Shown here: piece by piece, positions 35,205 to 46,850 of the stretch | How the letters are laid out: the number at the start of each line of letters is the position of its first letter | Numbering within the stretch: the first letter of the stretch is position 1 | Assembly: GCA_024449915.1 (NCBI GenBank) | Contig: JAMZAV010000100.1 | Span: forward strand, 186,001-250,000 | Source: Sweltsa coloradensis | Lineage: Eukaryota; Arthropoda; Insecta; Plecoptera; Chloroperlidae | Reading direction: 5' to 3' | Length of the DNA stretch: 64,000 nt | The notes under the pieces: model-generated | The model's database searches: none | What the model was told of the DNA's origin: nothing | What the model saw: the letters and a program-made list of their open reading frames with translations, nothing else | Position numbers and translations under genes: made by a program

Positions 35205-35344
35205 AGTTGTTCCAGAGTAAGTAAGCAGATGCTGACGTCACCGGCGGGTGGATTGCAGCCAATCAGCGGTCCCCGGTTTAAAATACTGATCGCTCATTGG
35301 CCCGCCGAAGCCGCGCGCATCTACTTACTTGCTTCGGAACAACT
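35205..35344. mobile_element. GC-rich palindromic MITE with CRE and CCAAT motifs
   Basis: The 28-nt arms 35205-35232 and 35317-35344 are inverted copies matching at 24 of 28 positions, all differences being transitions. Symmetry continues inwards (GGCGGG and CCAATCAGCG on the left, CGCTCATTGG and CCCGCC on the right). The centre holds TGACGTCA (35233-35240), CCAAT (35259-35263), an inverted CCAAT (35296-35300) and TTTAAAATA. The unit interrupts repeat L, whose other copy at 34723-34855 lacks it. Mobility is inferred from that comparison. Confidence 0.65.
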
Positions 35345-35405
35345 TTACCATTGATTTACTACTTTCCGCTAGTGTAGGCTTCACATGTGTAAACAGGCAT
35401 GGCTT

Positions 35406-38400
35406 CATAGCCCTACTAGTGTGTGCTACACTGTCTATCCCTTCTATTCAATCGCAATCAGTAATTTCGTCGTACAATAATTATATGAACATTTTACGTT
35501 GGTTAATTGCTAAAACAGATGTGAAATAATTGTGTTGTATGGCTTTAAAATCATATAAAAATAATAATAATTTAGCTCTAGTTTATAAACTATGATACGA
35601 AGTAAGCATCAGTTTCAATGCCTAGTCTGTATTCGAGTATCTGCACGCCACAGCACTTGTATGAAAGTAGCAAGCGGGTTTGATTCGAGTCCTTTGTTCG
35701 TTCCCTCACAAATGAATGTAAAAGTCAAGCCAAGTAGATTTGACTTGAAGCGGAGTTAGTTTATGCTCGACATAAATCTGAAGCGTTGCAGTCGTAGCCC
35801 CAGGTTAAAATCCTTGCTACGTTTGCTATTTATGACAATTGATGTTTTTTTCATCTTCATATATCACCCGTACAGCGATGGTAATAAATCTAGACGGGTG
35901 AGGATCAAAATATCCCCTCTAAATTCGAAACACATTTTATACTGAAAAGGCAGGCCTTCATGTCTCTGATAAGGCTGTATAGTAGTAGCTACTCTCAATG
36001 CGATGCTATACAGCTAAACGCCTGTCCGACGTAAAGCCCCAAAAGTATTTGCAACATCAAGTATGAATAGTCTAATGACGAAGTCAAGGGGTCTTTGCAA
36101 AGAAAAATCTTTTTTCACCGGTATTCATGATGCTTTAAGTACACTCAAAGATACTTTGGTTTATGTTATATTTGGAAATCATTTTGGAAATGTATAAAGC
36201 TTCCTTTAATTTCTTACCCCAGCTTCCTTTAATTGGAATTTCAAACAGCAGTTCCAACACTAAACAAATGGCACATTTCGGAAATTGTGTGGATGCATAA
36301 GATATTACAATATTTACAATCTCTCTTTTTAAAATTTGCACGTTTATTGTATTAATATTATCTTTATCATTAGTGTAATAAGTAGGCCATTTTATGCATC
36401 GCATTGATACATCGAACGTGAGTTTTCAAAATGGAAGCGTTTAATATCTTTGATGGAGGTGCCAGTTGTATATGCATATACCATTTTGGTTCTATCATCC
36501 CCGCCGTCTGACCTCCGGGTAACCAAAGACTTGTTTATCCACATTGGAAGGTAGTGTGCACAGAAAAAAGAAAAACGCATGCCAATCGGTGGTCATGTTC
36601 GGTTTTTACTTTGAGACGTGATACACGCACAAACGAAGAGGCATAAAAGTGATGCGCATAGATAGATATAAAAGATATCAAGATATTTTGTTTTGGCCTT
36701 CAGATACATCTCCCAGTGTGTTACCAGATGCTTTATTTGAGTGTTATGTGTTCCGTGCACTTTCGTCATTTAAAAGTAATGCATTACTTCTTCCGATTAC
36801 TTACAGGAAATTGTTTTTTAAACTAGCATTGTACACGTTAGGCAGGTTGTTGTTCAAACTGTTGTGCTATACTAAATACGATATAATATTGGATTTCGAT
36901 CCCACAAAGTCTAACGTTACGTACTGGCTAACTTCTAATTGAATTGGCATTTGCATTTAGATTGTGATATCACATATTGAATAAATCAATATACCGCAAC
37001 TGCACAATTATTCTGCTCTGAATTAATTAATCAACTATGAATGGAGGGACATATTTAACGAAGCACTGGTTTCATACTAGTCACTGGCGTGTTGTTCCAG
37101 ACGACATTACACTATTTGTTTTATTATTATTATTGCTATTGTGTTCATTATATATCTCTATGAATTATTGCGATACTTATAGCTCCAAGAATGCTTTTTT
37201 ATGTAGTCATTATCAAGTATACAAGAGTAAGTTATATTTGTTTTTAACACAAAATCACAAACCGCTGTCACCTTTGCCATTTGATTTTTAATCTAAATCG
37301 TTATGTATTTCCACGAAGATTAACCCGTACCTATATTTAAAAAAAAACGTACCAAGTGTACAATACATTTCGCAATTAGGCAAATGGTGTAATGCTAAAA
37401 GCATAACCCTCACAATTCTTAATTCCCTTGCCATTTCATTTTCATTCTTCAAAGAACATTCTTTTGTGGAAGAAAGAGTCAGTGTAGAAGATCTCAGCTT
37501 CCCCAAAGATACGTGAAAAGTCAGAGCTTTGTATCACGCTGGTTATGGCTTTGTTTTCGAGTACTCACACGGAAAAACCGCTCTAGCCTTCAAAGAAACC
37601 TAGGTATTTATTTCCGACCTTTACTATAAACGTTATATCTGAGATATGTGCACTCGTAGTCTTCCTTTGTCCTTTCTCGACATCACTTCACAAACTGGGT
37701 CTTTTGTAAGAAGTTAAAAGCCTGCTTTTATGGTCTCTATAGCAGCATCAAGGGCATGCTACACTATGCGTGCGTTCAACATGTCAAGTATTTCACTAGT
37801 ATGCTTCAATCGAAGGTGAAACTACTTACTGCTAACGAGTGCCTGCATGGCTCGAAGAATGAGCGTACATGTTAAGATTCTACCATCACAACTCATACTT
37901 TGTAAATGTTACGAAGGAACAGCTTTCCAACACAACCATATCCATTCACGTCGACCTAATTTGTAACATTTCAAAAAATTACATCACATTTTCAATCGCC
38001 AGATAAGAGACTCAGTTTGATAAGTTTCAAGTTACATACATATATACAAAAGCGCGAACAGTGCATTGATAACAAACTTATTTTTCTGGAAAACACATTG
38101 TTTAGGACCTGGTTACTAGATTACACGAATCCATGTGAGTTTTCAGTAAGCAGTCATATTCGGCGGGCATTGTCTCAAGCACAGTCTTGCAGTTTCGCAT
38201 CAACTGGTAGTACAACATTTTACATAAGCAGCCAAACTACTGTCTTTACATATCGATGATGATGCTAATAGTTATTAAACTAATCTTCTTGCTCTCTCCT
38301 TGCAACCTTCTTTGCTGTTCAGCTGCACTATTTTCATTTATTTCATTTCTTAAAACTGAATAAAGAATTCCTATTACTTGCATTTTCTCTGTTAAATCAA

Positions 38401-39269
38401 CACGTCGAGAACGACGATATTAACGCCTTCCGCATTTTACTAATTTAAAAATACATCCCCTTCAGATTGTGTCTAGATCGTGGTCGTGGAATGTCTGGAG
38501 ATGTGGATAAATATGAGTTTGTGTGCTCTTAGTTGAAAATGTTCGAGGAACATCAATAAGACGCTGTTTTGAATCTCACAAAGGCACGAGGCTTGAAATC
38601 GACCTGCGTCCTCATCTTGTATCAACTAAACTAAACTACTACGTTCATAGATACATTATCTCGATTAGTGCAGTCACAAGAACTCATATGTAAAGTCCTA
38701 CATCAATCAATCAATCAATCAATTCAGATTGTACCAAATATCATCGAGAAACCAATATTCATAAGGTTATGAAAGTAATTTAAGTTAACTTGTAATGACA
38801 GTAGATATATAACTTATCTGAACATTGCTTTTGTGGAATCAAACGGTTTGATGAGCTCGTGTAAAATCTTTACGACGTTAAATATCCATTAAGGAATAGC
38901 TTTATCGCCAAATCCAGTAAAATTTGCATAAATTCTAGAGCCCTTTGGCTTCTCATTTTCACAAAAAAATAAAATTGCATGTGGTTGTTTAGGAAAGATA
39001 ATATGCCCATGGCTCTATCAGACCCACATTTCAAATAAATGTATCTACAAATATCGTTGAGAAATTACCACAAACTGTCTCGTACGATATGTCAAAATAT
39101 CCAAGTTACTTTAAAAGAACTAAGCGCTATGATTAAAATGTAATGTAAATGAGTCATGCGTAAACCTTTGCGAAACAACATCCTAAAGTTCAAAATTTGT
39201 TGCGTGAAAATTATTATTATTTAACAGACATTGCATGTAAGTGGGATGCGTAGTATTTTTAAGTTTCAT
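35406..39269. other. No supported gene; M copy and a short ATCA repeat
   Basis: A minus-strand copy of repeat M is at 36575-36650, with a diverged GGTGGAGGTGCC-type module at 36451-36463. A short (ATCA)n tract is at 38701-38722. Frames such as 36649-36942 and 36135-36404 have no recognisable features. Confidence 0.45.
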
Positions 39270-39510
39270 TTGCAGTGTATTATTATTTGTTCAAGTTTTC
39301 TGTATGTTTTTTGGTTCGAGGTATTTTGTTGTTTTTCCCTTGTACTTATATCAATATTATAAAGTCTGGAGTCTGGGTTATTTTTATTAATTGTCAATGT
39401 TTTTTATCCCCACAGCTAAGCCGCTTGTGTGGCTTGTGGGACTCGTTTCCATACTGAACTAATCATGTATTTAAATATGTACTTCCAATAAAAAAAAAAA
39501 AAAAAAAATA

Positions 39511-39512
<2 letters not shown>
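39270..39512 (+). mobile_element. 3' fragment of a LINE (family 1)
   Basis: The end carries CCACAGCTAAGCC and GGCTTGTGG, forming a hairpin (39410-39439) like the one in the 3' UTR of the downstream LINE. It is followed by ATGTATTTAAATATGTACTTCC, a poly-A run and then an ATT array. Only the last couple of hundred bases are recognisable. No ORF remains. The left boundary is a guess. Confidence 0.55.
39410..39439 (+). other. LINE 3' UTR hairpin, version 1
   Basis: CCAC, a 4-nt bulge AGCT, AAGCC, a loop, then GGCTT and GTGG. The same architecture at 43136-43166 has a different but still pairing stem. Confidence 0.65.

Positions 39513-39600
<88 letters not shown>
39489..39600. repeat. Poly-A plus ATT microsatellite
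   Basis: A run of A (39489-39508) is followed by (ATT)n to about 39597. It lies between the two LINE sequences and is read here as the tail of the upstream LINE, possibly the landing site of the next one. Confidence 0.9.
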
Positions 39601-39602
<2 letters not shown>

Positions 39603-41233
39603 ATTATAATAATATATAATATATAGAATTGACCTTGTTCATATAAATACAATAAACGAACCAGTTGCGAATAAATGTATGAACGAAGCTAAATTAGTGG
39701 AAGTGTTAAAACGCATGAAATGGGATAATTTATTATCAGCCAAGAAGTGTATTCCCTTATACGAATCAATCCAGAGCAATTTTAAAATAGCCTACGATGT
39801 GGCTTCTAATTTTAAAGAGTCGAAAGTTAAAAGAAGAGTGAATAAAGTGTGGATGACGAAAGAGTTATTAAAATCAGTAAAGGAAAGAGATCGCGCTTTT
39901 CAAAGGTGGAAAAAATGTCCGCAATTCAGTGTATTTAAAAATGAATATAGGAGAGATTATAATAGGTTAAGAAATAGAACAAATAAAAATATAATCGATG
40001 GTAAACGACATTACTATGTACATGCATTAGAACAGGGTAAAGACTGCAGAAAAGCAACGTGGCAAAATATAAATGAAATAATGGGTCGGAAAAGGAAAGA
40101 TACAGTTGAGGAAGTTATAAATAAATTTTTAGGTAGACATGATACAATTCCAAACATTGCTAATAATTTTGCAAATACCTTTGTAGATGAAATTGAAAAT
40201 ATTGTCCACATTTGCGACATTAAGTGTGTAGATAACAATATGAGAGATAATGCATACGAGCAACAATTACAGTCGATATACGTGCCTCCTATTTCAGCGA
40301 CCGGAGTCAAAGAAATAATACTTAAAATGAATAATAATAAAAAGGCAGGTATTGACGGAATTAGAGTTAAGGATTTGCAAAATATAGTTGATGAGATCAG
40401 TCCAGTTATTGCCCTATTTATTAACTTATCCTTGAAGGAGGGTATTATTCCAGAAACATTGAAAACATCTGTTGTCAGGCCAATTTTCAAAAAGGGCGAC
40501 CATTTGAAATATGTCAATTATAGGCCAATTGCCATTATGTGTAGCATTGAAAAAATACTTGAAAGATACGTGGCAAATTGCTTAATAGATTACATGACGA
40601 AATTTAAAATAATAAACGAACAACAATATGGATTTCAAAGAGGAAAAAGTACAGTTGACCTTTTGGCATCCTTTTCTGACCTAGTTAATACTAAGCTAGA
40701 CGAAAATTTTAACATTTTATGTATGTTTATCGATTATAAAAAAGCATTTGACACCCTTGATTTTAATAAGCTGCTAGATGCGTTGGAAAGTATTGGGGTT
40801 AGAGGTACATTGTTAAATTGGTTTAAAAATTATTTATCGAGCAGAAAGTTAATTGTAAGAATAGGCGAAGTGTATAGTGAAGCAAAGTCATGTAGCAGTG
40901 GCGTACCACAAGGCTCTATTTTAGGACCTCAACTTTACTTAATATATGTAAATATTATGGTTAAGTATATTATTAAGTGCATTGCTTTTTGCTACGATGA
41001 TGACTTTGCTTTAGTGTCTATCCATAAAAACGTAAAAATTGCAGAAAGATACTTGCAAAATGATTTTCTAAATTTACTCAGGTGGAACCATGACGTAAGG
41101 CTAATCGTAAATATTGAAAAAACCAAGATTGTGCACATTTCTATGCCGCTAAACGCGGGTCGAAATACTAATATCAATGTTATTGCCCACAATTTTGAAT
41201 GCTTACATCTGAACGCGGGTAAAATTGATCTGG

Positions 41234-41241
41234 ATTGTTCG
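41234..41241. repeat. Target site duplication, left copy
   Basis: ATTGTTCG directly precedes the inserted element and is repeated exactly at 42127-42134. Confidence 0.92.
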
Positions 41242-42126
41242 CAGGGGCGGCTCGTGAGTTATTATTGTGGGGGTGCACATAATTTCGAAGTCATTCTGCG
41301 GGAAACAAAGGGGTCTGGGGCACAGCCCCAGCCGCCGGAGGCGAAAATTTTTTCAGACATTAATGGTCTGAAGTACCCGGAAAACGACTTTAGAGTATAT
41401 TTTTCGAATTTATTGGTCGGGAAAAACTCCCCTATATGTAATTGTTAATTATAAGAAAACCATCCAAAAAATTATTATTATATGCTTGATTAAAATATTA
41501 CATACCCGAATAATGTCTCTCCATCTCCTCCGACACGCGCCTTAAACATCACATCGTATCGTTTTAAAAAACTGTTTATTTTTAGATCGTTAAATTACGA
41601 AGTCATATTATAGTAATTTTCACTTCACGGCACGATAATAATTTTAACACTTTTCGCTCACTTGAAAACTTTTGTTGATCTCACTTTACCAACCCTGTCG
41701 AGAACAACTTTCACTGGCTACTGACAGTGACCGGAGAGTGGGGGTGAATGAATGGCGCGAGCACAATACCAAGGCGTTTGAATGGAAGTAACGGTTTTGA
41801 CCCTTGTGCACGTGCACAAAACCCAGCTATACCAGACGTTGTATAACAAAAGACAACCTGAGGCTTGTTCTGCCGGCCTTTCCGTGTTAAAACCACGTAA
41901 AAATGTGTGCACACTCAGAGTGTCATCCCTCAGCGGCAGCACTTACTGCAGAATGACTTTTGCCGAATATGCCTTGCTCTGGGCCAGCCAAAATATCCAT
42001 ACAAACAATCCAACGATTTATTGGGAATATTACGAGATTGGCTTCGAACCTTAAATTTGGAATTTAGTGTGCGCAAATATTTGGGGGTGCACGTGCACCT
42101 GTGCACCTATACACGAGCCGCCCCTG
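41242..42126. mobile_element. Non-autonomous hAT-type element inserted in LINE ORF2
   Basis: 885 bp with perfect 15-bp terminal inverted repeats, CAGGGGCGGCTCGTG at 41242-41256 and its complement at 42112-42126, and an exact 8-bp target duplication. The CAGGG start and 8-bp duplication are the hAT signature. Sub-terminal GGGGGTGCAC occurs near both ends. Internal frames (41782-42054 and others) show no hAT transposase or zinc-finger motifs, so the element depends on a transposase supplied elsewhere. The identical TIRs and target copies suggest a fairly recent insertion. Confidence 0.92.
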
Positions 42127-42134
42127 ATTGTTCG
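42127..42134. repeat. Target site duplication, right copy
   Basis: ATTGTTCG, identical to 41234-41241. Removing one copy with the element restores the LINE frame. Confidence 0.92.
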
Positions 42135-43135
42135 TGTGATACATCAATTGCAACTGTTTACAGCCATCCGTATTTGGGGTTGGAGATTGATAGTAACTTT
42201 AGTTGGAATATACAAGCTGAGAAAATATGTAAACGCTTAAGGTCATGCGCTTCCCAATTATATGCAGTTAAAAGTATTTTACCATTTAAATATGTAAAGA
42301 TGGTTTATATAGCCCTTGCAGAGTCGGTTATTTCTTACGGTCTGTTAATTTGGGGAAATGCTTCGTTATCACAGCTAAATAGCATAATCTCTATTCAAAA
42401 TAAAATAATGAAGATGATCACTTTTGAAAATAATTTAAGCACTTTGGAATGTTATAGACTACAAAACGTTTTACCTTTACAAAAATTATTCACATATAAA
42501 TTAGTTTTGAAACATTTTTTCGTTAATACTCACAAAAATTGTATAAACCACACTACTTCTACTCGCTCCAAATCTTCGGAAGTATACCAGTTGCCACGGG
42601 TTGCAAATAAGTATGGTAAAAGAACACTTAGCTACACTATACCTTTCTTTTTTAATAGTATTCCAAAGAACATCAGAGATTTATAGACTATTTATGAAAT
42701 CAAAAGAGAGCTAAAGGCATTTTTATTACGAAATATGCAGTGAAGTTAGGGTTGTTGTGTATTTGTTATACATAAGTGTTTCATAATTTAATGTACATGA
42801 ATTAGCACTATAATTTTTCACTGTTCTATATCTGTTCTATTCAATGTTTATTCACTGTATTATCTGCAAAATGTTGCTTCACAAAAATATTTTTGGCTAG
42901 TATAAGTATTTAATTTGCACATTAATTACTTGTTTTTATCTACTATTTTAATCGTTTATTTTAGTGGTATGTATTTTTATTTTTATTTTATTTTTTATTA
43001 CACGCTGAGTCATTCACTGCTTACTGATACTTACTGTTACTTCACTTATTATTGTATTGCAATCTAGAATTTTGAAATATTGAATTAGTTAAAAATCATT
43101 ATTTCACATGCATGATTTCTTTAATGTAACATGTT

Positions 43136-43166
43136 CCACAGTTAAGCTGTCCTGTACAGCTTGTGG
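43136..43166 (+). other. LINE 3' UTR hairpin, version 2
   Basis: CCAC, bulge AGTT, AAGCTGT, loop CCTGT, then ACAGCTT and GTGG. The stem is perfect. It lies 50 bases upstream of the (TTA)n tail, where a reverse transcriptase recognition structure would be expected. Confidence 0.7.
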
Positions 43167-43216
43167 ATGGCCGAACTTGTTTGATAAAAAAATGTATAAG
43201 AGATATGTATTTCAAT

Positions 43217-43220
43217 AACA

Positions 43221-43306
<86 letters not shown>
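43217..43306 (+). repeat. (TTA)n tail of the LINE
   Basis: About 30 TTA units with one interruption directly follow the LINE 3' UTR. Trinucleotide tails instead of poly-A are known in several LINE clades. Confidence 0.9.
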
Positions 43307-43699
43307 GACTCTATTATTGCAAACTCTTCATTATTTTTACGCTTGTTGTAATTAAACTTGTGAATTTGCACTACTCCATCAGAAGGAACTATTAAACGGT
43401 ATCACACCGTAATGCCAAAGGAATAATGTTCTTGACTATATAGCCATTAGAATATAACTTGGGTGCCATTAAACTGTTGGATATTGAATTACCCAGTCTA
43501 GATTGTTGAAACAAATCGTTCCAAATCGGGGTGTGATTATTTCATGTTTTCATAGGAACTTGGTCTAGAAAGAACTTAATTCCCAATCTTAAGGTGACTA
43601 AGCATTAGTGTTGGGTTCTAGGATAGTTATGTGAATGTCCAAGGGATATGTGATATCACGTATCAGAGCATTTTTGACGGGCAAAAAGCGTGCTATCAA
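43307..43699. other. No gene seen
   Basis: AT-rich, nothing recognised. Confidence 0.4.
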
Positions 43700-43790
43700 C
43701 TTACTCAGGATTGCCGGTAACTAGGATCGAACTAGTGGCCTACGGAATGTTACCCATGGCTACTTTTCGGTGTAGAATGCAATGTCTCTG
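43700..43790 (-). repeat. Diverged SINE fragment, copy S4
   Basis: On the minus strand AGTTCGATCCTAG (B-box-like) is followed by TTACCGGCAATCCTGAGTAAG, matching the GACCGGCAATCCTGACTGAAG block of S3. The remaining SINE body is not recognisable. Confidence 0.45.
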
Positions 43791-46685
43791 TGGTTCATTA
43801 CAAAGGCCATGACCGGAAAGCCAGTTAATACGCAGTCTACTCATTAGACGAACCGCGTTCCCACATATCGACTATTGAATCGATCAACTATCGAAATCAA
43901 CTGGTTCAAGTCTACCAACAATCATCCTTAATGAACCTCATTGCCCGTGGAGACAGATTGGGATTAAAACTTTCCCTCAAAGGTAAATGATTCAAATCTG
44001 CCAGAAAGCAATCTCATTGGTGAAACTTTGAACCGTCTACATCTGCTGGCTGATTGATTCGAAACTCGTAAATGCTTATCACGCAAACCACTCACTTTCT
44101 TTTGTGGTTACGACCAATGAATTACGTCATGATTTATTGTGAAAGTTTATTTGAATGGTATAGTCGTCAGTGTTGAACTGTCGACTTCGTCACTCGTGTA
44201 ACGTTCACATAAAATTTACATTAAATGTTATAGGTTTAGTATTTCACGGGTGAGCTTGTTGGATTTTGCAAGCTATTGTTAACCTGTAAAATGTTATGCG
44301 TTGCGCTGTAAATCTCGGCGCTCTCGTCCAATCATTGCTGCACTCGCCAGCAGAACGGGGTTCACGTTTGCTACGTGAAACATTCAAAATAAATGTTATT
44401 TTGAAATGTCCTCAGTCAGTGATTGTTTCAAAAGAAATCACGGTATCGAACTTGAATTATGAGTCAAGTGTCAAAAACGTTCCTGAAATGAGTCATGGGA
44501 AACACTTACGATTACAATTTGAGATTTATGTGTTATGTAAATAGGTAGTAGTGAGTTATGCATTAGAATACATATACGTACAATATGATTGTAAAACAAC
44601 ATTTATATTACTTTGGTGCAGTTACTTATTGAATGGAAGTAACTATAAATTAAGGTGCGATTCTCACCTATGCTTTGCTTTTCGGTTCGTTTGTCTATGA
44701 GTGTTCACGTCTCAAGATAAAAACCGAACATGACGTCCAGTTGACATGCGTTTTGTGTTGGCATTACCCATCAACAAAGACGATACATTATGAACGGGGT
44801 ACAGGGTGACGGGGCTATAACCCCGGAAATGTTGAATATTACTAACTCGGCACCTCCACCAACGATGTTTGAACACGGTGACAAGCGTGATATGATAACG
44901 GCAAACTTCAGTTCCTATTTTGAAAACGCACGTTTACCCGCGCTGACTAACAACTAAATTAAACTTTACCGTTAACCAAGCACATTATTTAATAAAATTA
45001 ACAATATTTGAAAGCCAATCAAAATTAAGTATCAGATATATATAAAATAATAATAAAACTTTAATAAAAATAATAAGTTGCTAAGAAATATGAAATGATA
45101 GCCTGGGGGAGGAGTAAGATTAGCTTCGAAATGTTCTTTGTAATATATAATGTTCTTGGCTCAAGTATGATTAATTGTTAATATAATTTCAATATTAATA
45201 AGAAATTACTACATTGAATTTAATGCACATGCGAAATGTGATTAGAGAAGGTATTCAATAAACATTCACCCGGCTACCTCAAGTTAGGGTAAACTTGTAT
45301 TATGATCGCAATTAAATCACACAATGTACATCATCTGATTATCACTTGCAAACCAGCGAGATTATATTGTGGTGTATGCGGCAATGATCGACTACAACAG
45401 AATGCAACATCAGTTGAGTAAATACAACATTATGATATTACTACCATTTGGTTGTGTACTGCTCAAATAATAATGTATATAACAGCACAGAAACAAATAT
45501 GGATTTAATGGAAGTGGATATTAAACAGATTTGATTCGCAAGGATGTTGGTATGGAAAGCCTTGTGTTGTTTATTTGCGTTTTTCAATCATGTTTAATTG
45601 ATAAAATCACTAAACGTAAATAGTCAGTGATATGGATTCTAGTTTCAGAGAGGATTACCTTAAATACTGATATCACATTAGTTCATGCATACACAGCTGG
45701 ATTTAGTTTAAAACCCCGATAATAATTAATAATCAATGGTTCGTTGCTTCCATGAACAGATTACGTATTATAGTTTAGTAATTTCAGGCTACTTCGTCGA
45801 GTGTATAATATAGTGAAGGCTAAGATAGGAGCTACGAAATCCGGGATAATATAAACTAAAAATAAAGTTAAATAATTATTGTTGCAACACAGTTTCAACC
45901 TAAGGTACCTACAAAAAACTGTAGCTCAAAATGGAAATTATTACATGTGTGTTCACACAACATTTTATCAGGTAACAGTGTACAAAAATACAGGAAATCG
46001 TCTACCTTAAGGACTTCTTTTACTCCAAGTGTAAATTCACCGCCATCCTTATTTGTACCGTTGTAAATTCGTCCAGTGGACCATGTCTTGACGATGGTGC
46101 TGTATTATTCCTGTGTGGCTTGCGCTCAACGGTCGACGCTATCCCCACATGAGTCGTGCACTAATAGCTCCAGCTCCTAGCCCTGGACCTACCAGACGGC
46201 TCAGCCAATAGGAAGAGAGCCAGCCAGCCGACCGGGGCGAACCAGTCTCCTGACGATGCTGTTCACAGCACCAGCGAAGCGTCAAACGCGGCAACTTACG
46301 ACGAGTTCAAAACAATTGTGACAATTATGTTGCAACTTATTTCTGGCTACTAAATAATTGTGTTCAGAAAGTAATAATAGTGAAATCAATAAATATTTCA
46401 ATATAAAAACGGTAAAAAGTTAATCATGTTTGATGTCATGCTATACAAAAGTGCAAAAAGAGATAATAAATGTAAGATTTTAAATAAAATCAATTAATAT
46501 TTTTCATTAATGAAGTCAATTTACATGCAATTTCCATTTGCATTGTGGTCTAGTATATCAAGAAAGTCAAACAAGAAGAATTAATAGAATTAAAATTATA
46601 TAAATATAATATTAATTTTATTAATTTAACAAAATGAATCAATTACAATACAGAAAAGAAAAAAATATGAAAATTCAACGGCAGT
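43791..46685. other. No supported gene; repeat M copy at 44685-44880
   Basis: 44685-44765 holds the M core (GTCTCAAGATAAAAACCGAA and TGACATGCG), and the module CTCGGCACCTCCACCAA is at 44846-44862, the same order as at 5443-5680. The remainder is AT-rich. GC rises around 46120-46280 without a convincing frame. Confidence 0.45.
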
Positions 46686-46850
46686 GAAGAAGAAGAAGAG
46701 AAGAAGAAGAAGAAGAAGAAGAAGAAGAAGAAGAAGAAGAAGAAGAAGAAGAAGAAGAAGAAGAAGAAGAAGAAGAAGAAGAAGAAGAAGAAGAAGAAGA
46801 AGAAGAAGAAGAAGAAGAAGAAGAAGAAGAAGAAGAAGAAGAAGAAGAAA
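46686..46850. repeat. Long GAA trinucleotide microsatellite
   Basis: About 55 GAA units (TTC on the minus strand) with a single early interruption. Purine on one strand, pyrimidine on the other. Frames reading poly-R, poly-S or poly-L across it are artefacts. Confidence 0.97.

Larger units (their letters stand above)
39679..42686 (+). pseudogene. LINE ORF2 reverse transcriptase, split by a transposon
   Basis: Codes for an RNA-directed DNA polymerase of the non-LTR type, which copies its RNA at the target site. Residues 1-521 come from the LINE. An arginine/lysine-rich N-terminal part leads to RT motifs KKAGIDGI (222-227), FIDYKKAFDTL with catalytic D352, SGVPQGSILGP (407 onwards) and YDDD (439-442, in place of the usual YADD/FADD). 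After 41241 the frame runs into the inserted element and stops at 41448. The C-terminal part resumes at 42135, in the same frame if the insert and one target copy are removed, and stops with TAG at 42684-42686. Beyond it, 19 further codons to TGA at 42741 still look LINE-like, so this TAG is probably a later nonsense change. No endonuclease domain remains, so it cannot be autonomous. Confidence 0.93.
39613..43306 (+). mobile_element. 5'-truncated non-LTR retrotransposon (LINE), Jockey/CR1-like
   Basis: The element begins inside ORF2 with no endonuclease domain. It contains a reverse transcriptase frame, a 3' UTR with a 31-nt hairpin (43136-43166) and a (TTA)n tail at 43217-43306. An 885-bp hAT-type element is inserted at 41242. 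Without it the LINE is about 2.8 kb. The frame is open from 39613; the residues just before the first ATG (39679) also look like LINE coding sequence. The clade is inferred from general motif style, not from a tree. Confidence 0.93.

Noticed and set aside
39416..39652. Poly-asparagine frame on the minus strand
   Set aside because: Translation of the ATT microsatellite that follows the LINE fragment.
40014..40517. 167-codon minus-strand frame
   Set aside because: Antisense shadow of the LINE reverse transcriptase.
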